From Gloeopeniophorella convolvens (taxonomy: Eukaryota > Basidiomycota > Agaricomycetes > Russulales), in NCBI GenBank assembly GCA_022496205.1, contig WTXD01000243.1, positions 1 through 15,144 on the forward strand: a stretch of DNA of 15,144 nucleotides, read 5' to 3'. Numbering within the stretch: position 1 is the stretch's first letter; the number at the start of each line of letters is the position of its first letter. The translations under genes and the position numbers were made by a program. A model generated the notes under the pieces. It saw nothing but the letters and a program-made list of their open reading frames with translations, did not search any database and was not told the origin of the DNA. Of this stretch, positions 1-7,666 are shown in pieces.

Positions 1-1478
1 TGCGCATGCGCATCCTCAGGTTCCAGATCGGGAGCAGACTGCGTTGGGGAAGACGTGCGGGAAGATGCAGGGAAGGACATGGGGGGGGTGATGACACCGG
101 GTGTTGGCGGTTCCGAGGGCAGTGCAGGGGTGGTGGTGAGTCGAGGCGGGTGGTCAAGGTGGTCAAAGAGGAGTTTAAGCACCGCATCGAGCTTGTTGAC
201 CATCTCTGTAATCCGGTCGACGTCGACCGGTGCTTCAACGGGCGGTGCATCATCGTCGTCTTGGCCACCTGCATCAGAGGATAGGTCGGAAAACGCGTCG
301 CCTTCAGAGCCGTCATCATCCTCGGGGTCACTCTCGGCCTCTTGGCCAACGACAACGTCGAAGGGGTCTAACTCGAACAGCTCGGCTTGCTCTTGCGCTG
401 CGCCTGACGCCTCCAGCTCTTCAATCTCGACTTGAATCTCGACCTACGACGAGATGTCAACGGGTATCTAAAGGCTGTGGCGTAGACTTACGTCGATTTG
501 GATAGCACGATCGATGATAGTCGAAAGTAACTTGTCCGCTATCTCCGGGCAGTACTCCGATACGCGCAGTATATTGCGGATATATGTGACTTGCGCTGCC
601 TGGCTCTGCCGTTTGTGGGGGAAGTTCTGGGCGAGGAGCGGTTGGAGGGTGGATGATAGGGTCGGCACAAGTGCTAATAGATGCCGTAGAAGGTGGTGTA
701 TGCGGTCATAAACGGTGCGTCTGGTGAGGGGTGCTGAGGAGCTCTCAGGCAATCCAGCTTCCAGGGCCTGAAGACCGGATTCTGCAGTCTATCAACAAGA
801 CGATGCATAGACAAGAACACAACAACGCACGGTACGTGAATCCATGAGCGATGCGTCCAAGGACTAGCGAAAGATACTCGGGCCGCGCACTGACAAGGAT
901 CTCTATAAAGGAGGTGTACGTCTTGACGAGGCTCGAGTCCATCGTCATCCAGGGCATGCGCACAATGGCCTCGATGAGCGTGGCGTGCGTGCGGTCAAGG
1001 CGCGAGACGACGTGCATGAGCGCGTGTAGCCACAGACGCAGCTGCGGGATCGGCGATGGGCCGTCCGTCGCCATTTTCTTGATATTGAACTGGTCGATCA
1101 GCGCGTCGTACGGGTCAGTGTTTCCCTGCCCACCCGCGCGGCCACGGTCAGCACCGTTCTCGGGGAGCAAGATGCAGTGGCACGCACGACGGTTTTTTGC
1201 TGCAAGGCGTTGTTCACGAACGCGAGGTACATGTCTTTCCGGAAACGCTCGTCTTGTTTGATACGTTCGTTGGTGGCGATGGGTCGCTGTGCATCGGGAA
1301 GTGTACCAGACGACGCGGAAGCCTTGCGTGAGCGTGTGGCAGTGGGACGCCTGGCGAAGCCGTCGAGAGAAGGCGACTTTGGATGCGGCGTGTCCATCAT
1401 CTGGCGCGAGGGGAGGGCAGCGGGTCCGGCCTTTGGAGGGCGCTGGTTGAACTGTGAGAGGCGCGAGTGCGGGTCCAT
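1..1478 (-). CDS. RRN3: RNA polymerase I-specific transcription initiation factor RRN3 (partial, C-terminus off the left edge)
   Basis: RRN3 (TIF-IA in animals) bridges RNA polymerase I to the core factor at rDNA promoters in the nucleolus. Four exons on the minus strand join in frame: 1478-1188, 1125-831, 781-492 and 443 to the edge, with GT-AG introns of 62, 49 and 48 bp. This gives 439 residues without a stop. The start is the ATG at 1478, followed by a Ser/Pro/Arg-rich tail. Family hallmarks seen: PWMTMDSSLVKTYTSF then a conserved LVSARPEYLS-type helix in exon 2; the YIRNILRVSEYCPEIADKLL helical repeat in exon 3; the DPFDVV segment and acidic run ESDPEDDDGSEGD near residues 329-341 in exon 4, followed by the EMVNKLDAVLKLLFDHL helix. 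RRN3 proteins are usually about 600 residues or more, so the C-terminal part is missing here only because the window ends. It is divergent with the complex I gene at 1697. The recognition rests on remembered family sequence; exon joints are inferred but frame-consistent. Confidence 0.9.
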
Positions 1479-1696
1479 AAGTGCACAACCACGAAGTGCG
1501 AGTTGACTCGAGAACTGTCTCTGGGTCCGCTGTGCGCCTTTTTTTCTTTCCCTGGAAGCCCGCGAATATAAGTAATCGAGGAGTGAGTAAAGCGAGACTC
1601 GGAAGCGAGTGGGGATGATTTTCGCTTACATCAGCAGCGCCAGCCAGTGTCCGCTTGTCGCAACCGCGCTCACCACAACACACCGCGACGTTGACC
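1479..1696. promoter_or_regulatory. Shared 218 bp divergent promoter between RRN3 and the complex I subunit gene
   Basis: This gap separates two oppositely oriented start codons (1478 minus, 1697 plus), so it must hold both 5' leaders and core promoters. A pyrimidine-rich tract on the plus strand (about 1538-1551) lies closer to RRN3. I see no convincing TATA box. The extent is inferred from the gene starts only. Confidence 0.5.
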
Positions 1697-2254
1697 ATGT
1701 CCGCCTCGCCCTTCACCGCCGCCCACAGGCGCTACGTCAAGTCCCTTTACAAGCGCATCCTTGTAAACGAGCGCAACTGGGTCGTCCGCTACGACCTCTG
1801 GCGTGCCCGCGCTGTCGCCGTCCGCGCAGAGTTCGAACGCAACCGGCGAGTCGCCTTCCGTCCCTGTCCCCCTCCCAGCTGTTCGTACTGATGATATATG
1901 CATCTCAGTGACGTCTCGGACCCCCGCGCTCTTGCTGCGATATTTGAGAAGGCGGAGGCAGACCTCGCGCATAAGCGCCATCCCGATCCTTACATCCGTG
2001 CGTCCCCGCACCTTCTCCGCCTTGATATTCCTCACTCGCGCCCGTACTTTTCCAGCCGCTATGTTCCCCGGTGGCACGAAATGGTGCGTACTGTCTGCAT
2101 TGCGAGTTCTCAAATCTTACTGGATGTCTCGCCGCGCCCAGGGAGCGCAACCTACCGGTACGTGTCGGCTCGTCCTTGTTAGTACCCAACCCGCTCACCG
2201 CGGCCGTTGCAGCCCCCGCTCGGCCCCATTTTCGACCACGAAGCGCACCACTGA
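1697..2254 (+). CDS. NDUFB9: NADH:ubiquinone oxidoreductase subunit, NDUFB9/B22 (LYR) family
   Basis: This is an accessory subunit of mitochondrial complex I, a small LYR-type helical protein of the membrane arm. Five exons join in one frame: 1697-1845, 1909-1997, 2056-2083, 2142-2157 and 2213-2254, giving 107 residues, a plausible length for a fungal member. The N-terminus MSASPFTAAHRRYVKSLYKR carries the LYR-family helix with K in place of R (LYKR). It is followed by NWVVRYDLWRARA, EFERNRDVSDPRALA, KAEADLAHKRHPDPYI, FPGGTKWERNLPPPLGP and a short end FDHEAHH. Three introns are GT-AG (58, 58 and 55 bp). The first (63 bp) fits the frame and the conserved protein only with a GC donor at 1846. 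Exon 4 is 16 nt. It shares a divergent promoter with RRN3. I am sure of the family; the GC donor is the least certain joint. The gene symbol is that of the human orthologue. Confidence 0.9.
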
Positions 2255-2804
2255 GTGCTTCTTGTACTTTTCTACGTACCGCGAATCCAATATCATTAGA
2301 CTTGCGCGTTTTACGCTTAACACGACCCGGCGGTGCCATGGCGCCGACTGCCTCGTCGACTGCCGCGGAGGGACCAATGGAATAGAGCTGAATGGGCAAA
2401 GGCAACCCACAGACGCAACGCAACGCAAAGCACACAGACCCTGACGTTTACCGACGCTGGCCCGGATCAAGCGAAGCGCCGACCTGACCTACAACTTCGT
2501 GAACGTCGTGGCTTCGAGCTTATCTTTGTTGACGGGGTTAATTACAGCCAGGACGGCAAACTGGTGATGACGACCTGTTCACTTTAACATCTGAGACTCA
2601 AAAAGGGCGGATTCGAGGAAAGGTTGGAGAGAAGCTGGCCTAACCCGCGGCCGGACCGCCGTTAAATGTCACCCTTGGGTCACCGATGGAAGCAAGGTGG
2701 AACCTGACTTGATCAGACACAGCTGTAAACATACTCAAAGGCCACCGGCCTAGCTCTTCCCTGCGGCCGACGTTTCAATCCAATCCAGCCTACCTCAGCA
2801 CACA
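2255..2804. other. Intergenic stretch, no recognisable gene
   Basis: This holds the 3' flank of the complex I gene and the former upstream region of the hydratase pseudogene. Short open frames occur on both strands (for example an Arg/Lys-rich one on minus near 2338), but none resembles a known family or keeps reading through plausible introns. I see no RNA gene or repeat here. Confidence 0.4.
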
Positions 2805-4220
2805 ACGACCTCCGTCGAACAACTCGAAAAGATCGTGGAGTATCAGTACGCGACTGAGTCTGTGAGCCTCTACCCACCAAGTCACGCTTTTATCAACTCG
2901 TAGATCTGCACAATGTAGTCTGCCTAGAACAAGCGGGACTTGCCACGTATGCCCTTGAAATCGGTGCGAGAGCGCCCGAGAACTAGTTTGTAGATGGTAA
3001 GCCGGCTCTTCTGTCTCGAGGCTTTTTGCCTGACTTTATTGTACCCTTCAGAGCAAGGTACGAGTCCACAGCCTCTCATCATTGCGTGCACTCATGTCCA
3101 GATCCCAGACCCTTCATTTGCCGCGCTTCCGACGTATCCAGTCGCGCTCTTCCTCGAGGGTGTCCCATCCACATTTGGTCTGTCATTCACTCAATGCAAA
3201 TCATAGGTGATGACCAGGATATCAGCAATCTCAACCGGGTCGTCTCGAAAAGCAGCACTATCGAAGGTCTCCCCACATTTGACCCGAGACGTGTCGTGCA
3301 CGCATTTCAGATTATTGCGATTCTGAAGCCATCTCCACACGTCAGCGGACCTGGCTGGAAGTTCAAGAAGCGCCTCACAATTCGTGAGAACAGTGCGTAC
3401 TATCTCGTGTCGGCTTGCCCCGGGTTGGAATGCTCACAATGAACTACAGAACCCGGCGTCATCATTGAGAATAAGTTCTTTCTCGTCAACCCCAACGACA
3501 CGCCCTAGGCGTCTTTTCGTACGCCGTTCCATCATCTTCTGAGTGATAGGCTACCTGCACGTTCTGACGTAGCTTACCTAGTCTGCGTCCTGCAACGTGC
3601 TGTGAGATTTACGGGAAATCGCTTCCTCCGGAGCGTCTCCTCTCCACATACGCCGACGCTACAGGACCGCAAGCCAGACCAGATCATCCGAGATCAGACA
3701 TCGCTTGAGCAGGTGACACTGACCCAACACCGACCTACTGCCTCTCGGGCGACAATCAAACAGATCGACTATCATCTGTGATTACTGAGGTCTGCACGTG
3801 GAGACTACAACCCACTTCACATTGGTACGTCTCCTCGAATTTGCCCTTTCACATCCTTATCTTTTCTGATAGATATGTTTGCGTTACTCTAGACGGTAGA
3901 CCCTGCATCAGTTCAGAAGCCGGTTTCGGAAGTGTGACCATGCACGGTCTGCCAATGTACGGCTTCGCAGCGCGCGTGATCTTGCGTGCCGTCGGAGGCG
4001 TGTCCACCAGTTTCCATAATCGGTTTGTTTGTCCTTTCGATCGCAGCTGTCCACTCCCGGCCTCCATAGTGCTATGGTGGCAGATAGTGGCATGTGCTTC
4101 ACGGCACCTGTCTCGCCAAGCGGCGAACTCAGGATCAGGGCATGGATTGGGTCCCGATGGAGCGACGGAGGTCTCGACGTGAACAATACGACAACGAACA
4201 CAGGGCAAACAGACAATGTT
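2805..4220 (+). pseudogene. Decayed MaoC-like (R)-specific enoyl-CoA hydratase (hydratase-2, hot-dog fold)
   Basis: In intact form this family hydrates trans-2-enoyl-CoA in peroxisomal beta-oxidation or a related step. Family blocks occur in order but in different frames: VEQLEKIVEYQYATES (from 2811), NKRDL then TYALEIGA (2928-2970), PSFAALPTYPVALFL (about 3110), GLPTFDPRRVVHAFQ and HVSGPGWKFKKRL (3260-3380), GVIIENKFFLVNPNDTP (about 3455-3506), DRKPDQIIRDQTSLEQ (about 3665-3712), the hydratase-2 signature GDYNPLHI (about 3803), then after an intron GFGSVTMHGLPMYGFAARV (about 3925-3980), FTAPVSPSGELRIRAW (about 4099) and GPDGATEV (about 4151). The expected start codon is ACG (2805-2807). The block after NPNDTP meets TAG, and a one-base shift separates DPASVQK from GFGSV. 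Old intron signals remain (for example GTACGT after PLHI). It is clearly non-functional as written. The 3' limit is approximate. Confidence 0.85.
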
Positions 4221-4651
4221 CATGCTCGATCGATCAGGTACACGCAATAAAAATACTAGATAATAGTGTAACACTACACAAGTCCAGACGCATTTGGCTG
4301 TTGACTGTGTGACAGTCTCACATAAAATCCCTGGTGCGATAGAGTGGCGAGCTCGATCGAGACAGGGGGATGCGGGCGGCAATGGTACAGAGTCGGGGTT
4401 GTCAGGACGAGGTCGCTCGGAAGCCTGTACTCTCGGCATCGTCATGCCATTTGAAGTTGAGGCTGGGGCCGATTTTCGGATGCGAGAGCTAGAGAGAATT
4501 GAGGCGAGCGGTGCGGAAGTGCGAGTGGACGGGGGCATCGGGATAGGGTCCGGGGGAGCGGCCCGGCTGGAAGTTGGAGCGCGGAACGCGCCTTCTCGCG
4601 ACTTGCGCTCGACTCGAACAGCATCTGCCTACACTGCCAATCCCATGACCG
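4221..4651. other. Intergenic stretch before the transposon, no gene seen
   Basis: The sequence is GC-rich in its right half and contains overlapping open frames on both strands with low-complexity Gly/Arg/Ser/Pro translations. None matches a family I know and none shows splice-supported extension. It is the left flank of the insertion at 4661. Confidence 0.4.
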
Positions 4652-4660
4652 ATAATTTCC
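4652..4660. repeat. Left 9-bp target-site duplication (ATAATTTCC)
   Basis: The 9 bases directly outside the left TAGTCTCG terminus are identical to those directly outside the right terminus at 10817-10825. The match runs on for four bases (TAGT) because the element happens to begin with the same letters as the right flank. The symmetrical reading is a 9-bp duplication with TAGTCTCG termini. Confidence 0.85.
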
Positions 4661-4770
4661 TAGTCTCGGATCCAGCCGTTGTAGCGCCCAGTCAGGCACG
4701 CCTGCACAAGGTCGCTACAACGTCTGGGGCATTTCGTCCAGGCACGGGGGCTCGGTGACAGGGTGTCACA
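4661..4770 (+). repeat. Left terminal inverted repeat of the DUF6589/RecQ transposon
   Basis: It begins TAGTCTCG (4661-4668), followed by a hairpin (4677-4722) and then the 50-bp block at 4721-4770, which is the reverse complement of 10604-10653 apart from five mismatches. The core CCAGGCACGGGGGCTC (4738-4753) is identical at both ends. At its inner edge lies GTGAC-N5-GTCAC (4755-4769). A TCACATGACT motif (4772-4781) follows and recurs at 10572-10581 on the other strand. Confidence 0.88.
4677..4722. repeat. Hairpin within the left transposon terminus
   Basis: The arms CGTTGTAGCG (4677-4686) and CGCTACAACG (4713-4722) are perfect reverse complements around a 26-bp loop. It lies at the same place in the terminus as the larger hairpin at the right end, whose arms have a different sequence. 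Confidence 0.8.
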
Positions 4771-4939
4771 TTCACATGACTTCACCTGACTTCCCATCAT
4801 CGCTTGTAATACATATTTTCTAATGTGGACACATCGTTGTCAGCAAATATGTGTCAGAGTTCGGACCAGATGAGCCGGACCAGTGCAAAATGCCGAAGTC
4901 AGGTTGAATGGTGGACGCTTGCAGGCAACGTGTGCAAAA
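4771..4939 (+). promoter_or_regulatory. Subterminal region and probable promoter of the DUF6589 gene
   Basis: This is the sequence between the inner edge of the left terminal repeat and the chosen ATG at 4940. It is AT-richer than the flanks around 4800-4830 and contains the related motifs TCACATGACT and TCACCTGACT (4772-4791), which could be transposase-binding repeats. No clear TATA box is seen. The role is inferred from position. Confidence 0.35.
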
Positions 4940-7650
4940 ATGCCCCGAGAAGTCCCTCAAATACACTTCTCAGAAGACATTTTCGACTATGACTCAGACG
5001 ATGATCCAGATTTTGTTCCTTATGAGGACCTGGATGCGTCGGATGAGGAGACGGACGACATGGACATTGATTCAGACTCGGAATCTATCAACCCACCAAT
5101 TCAGGAGGCCGCGAGGCGGGCTAGCAACCTTAGGAATCAAGGTAGAAGCTTGCTACCAAAAGTACGGGCAGTTTGCAAGCTTCTGATGGACCTGGACCTC
5201 AATATCGGCGACTTTCTCCATGCTTTGAGCTGGGGAGACCCGGAATGCATCGCGGATGATGTTGTTCGCTACCATAGGACCGCACTCTTCCAAAATGACT
5301 TGCTATTGGCCACGCTGCGTAATTGGAACAAGCCACCGCATGTCCAAGAGCACCGAGGGACCGAGATTATGAAGACTTTTGCAGCAGAGTGTATTGTCGA
5401 GGAAACACAGGACGAAATGAAAGTGATCGCCCAACACTTTCACGCGGACTCGGATCCCCTATCCCTACCTTCATTGACCTCCTTCAGCTTCTCTGATATC
5501 GCCGCAAAGCTTCAGAATGACGCACCTATCCTCTGGCGCATCTTGAAGAAGGCTGGGTGGAGTGCACGTCAGGCACGCTGAAACACGCACAAGACTCCGA
5601 AGAATGTGAGTTCTGTGGGTGAAATGTTTGTAGCCGGTGCTAAAATATTACAGGTTATAACTCACCTTCTTGGAATGCTCTCGTTCTGCTGTTCACATCA
5701 CCGCAGTCGTCTCGCGGCACTGTGGGCAATCCATCTCAAGTCTTGTGGCCTCTCATCACGTGCTTTCGACGCGCTCCATGCCGCGGGACTCACCATGAGC
5801 GTCAAGTGGACTTCCGAGGCCTTCAAGAAGATTTCAAGCCGCGAGCTAGAGGCTGCATGGGTGGCAATGCAGAATCAAGTTTGTTTTTGGTCCTATGACA
5901 ACGTCAACATCCCAAAACAGGTATTCTCAATGTGGGTTGACAAAGAGAATCATTTTTACAGCGTGAGCACGGGAACCGTCTGGGTGCTACCAGAATCCTT
6001 CACAGTTTTGCCGCAGATGGTCAGAGAGCATCAGCGGGTGCGTCGGGAGGGTGCAGATGAACATTTCAACCTCGGATCATTCCTTAGCGGCAAAGATGAC
6101 GGAGGGGCGGCGGACTCACGCATGAAGGCACAGGCCAAACACCGGATCTTGCGGTTTCTACTTGAAAGCCCTGCATTCGGGGCATACGAGGGGCGCAATG
6201 ACCCGATCCTAGCACCCCCACCACCTACAGATCAGCTTCCATGCAGAGTAGAGAATGCTATAAAGCAATTCATCCTCCATACCGCAGACATCGAGGAAGC
6301 AAGCTATGAAGGGAACGTGAAGGTAGTAGAAGAGTGGCTTCGACAGCTCAAGATGGATACCCTAGAGGAGAAGAAAGGATTGGCGGGGCGGCTCATTCCT
6401 ATTGTCGGAGATCAACTCACCATTGATCGCCTTCGCAAGTTGGCCGGCTTCCGGCACAAAGACTACAACACTTACGAGCGGATGGACTACATCATCCCTG
6501 TCCTCGGATGGTTTCATCTCCTCGTTATGTTCACCCACTCACTCTTAAAGCAGTATATTGGTACATCTGGCGGGATCGGCTTGCGGCGCGCGTTCGACCT
6601 GATGAATCGGAAGAACCTATCGAAAGCGCAAGTCAAAGGACCATTCTGGCATCATCTTGATGAAGCCCTGTGGCACGTTGCTGAAGCACTCATCCTTGCC
6701 AGCTGGCTGGAGGTCTCCGGGGCTGAGAAGCTTGAGGATCTTACCTCAAAATCACCGGGACAGCTGATCTTGCTTGCTGACCAGGTGCATGCCGAGTGCG
6801 CCTCCCGAACAGCCCTGCAGAAGATGAAACGTGGAAGAAAGGAGGAAATGGACGAATACCGCTATAACTCAGTTATGTTCCTGATGGATATTCTCGTCTA
6901 CTGTGATCTGCGCGAGGCGATCAAGATCGGGGACGTGGGCCGCATGGAGGATCTTCTCAAGCCGATCTTGCTTCGGTTTGCGGGTGGAGAAAACCCAAAG
7001 TACACGATTGAGGTTCTTGAGGTGGTACAAGGTCTAAAACGGGAGTGGACACCTGAGATCAGGTGCGTGCACAGTGCATCGTGGATGCACCACGAATCTC
7101 GCCGCCAAGCTGATCTTGCAACTGCTAGACATCTTGTTCGGAACCGTTGTTGGCTTGTCAACCATTCTGGAAAGCAAGGTGGGTTTGTGGCAACTGATCA
7201 AGCACAGGAGCATAACATTAGAGATATCAAGGTGCACTTGAAGCTCGAGGTCGAAATGTCATACGTGCGTGACATACGTTATCTAATCAGGTTACGTATC
7301 GCTCCATTGGGCCGGGTGCGACGCTAGAGCACTTATCGAGCATCTCCCCGGGAATTCCAGTGTTCTGCGCGGTTGCGAAACACATGGCATGGCAGCATCA
7401 GAACGTGATATCGTGAGGCAGTCGCCATACAACACCTGGCAAAGTCCAAGACGTCGAGCGCGAGATGAAAATAGCCCTGGAAGAAAAATGGTTTTGTCAG
7501 ATCAATGGTCGGAAGTTGCGATCCGCAGACGACCGCGTGAAAGATATCGTGACGAAGGGGATACAGAACCTCTCGCAAAAAGGCGTGTTCAAATGCTGGT
7601 GGTTGGCACGATCCTTCAAACGGTCGTTGGAGGAAAAATGGCTAAAGTAG
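4940..7650 (+). pseudogene. DUF6589-domain protein, probable transposase, with two in-frame TGA codons
   Basis: The DUF6589 family is abundant in mushroom genomes and has no assigned function known to me. Three exons join in one frame: 4940-5605, 5654-7231 and 7291-7650 (introns 48 and 59 bp, both GT-AG), 902 codons. The ATG at 4940 is the first in frame and gives MPREVPQIHFSEDIFDYDSD. An acidic stretch follows (about residues 15-55), then an N-terminal helical region ending DAPILWRILKKAGW. The family core runs from LLGMLSF through VGDQLTIDRLRKL (about 473-485), GWFHLLVMF and QEHNIRDIK (740-748). Exon 3 starts VTYRSIGPGATLEHLSSISP and ends with the usual tail (KDIVTKGIQNL, RSFKRSLEEKWLK). TGA at 5579-5581 and TGA at 7414-7416 each replace an expected Arg codon and are one C-to-T step from CGA. 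With both read as Arg the frame is complete. It converges on the helicase gene. Transposase function is inferred from its position in a TIR/TSD unit. Confidence 0.85.
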
Positions 7651-7666
7651 TATATTACGTCCAGAC

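Noticed and set aside
1905..2435. Minus-strand open frame beginning MAPPGRVKRKTRKSND near 2338
   Set aside because: It overlaps the complex I exons in antisense, has no family resemblance, and its openness is explained by the GC-rich plus-strand gene.
4294..4758. 154-residue plus-strand open frame and overlapping minus frames
   Set aside because: The translations are low-complexity, no family is recognised, and the plus frame runs into the transposon terminus at 4661.
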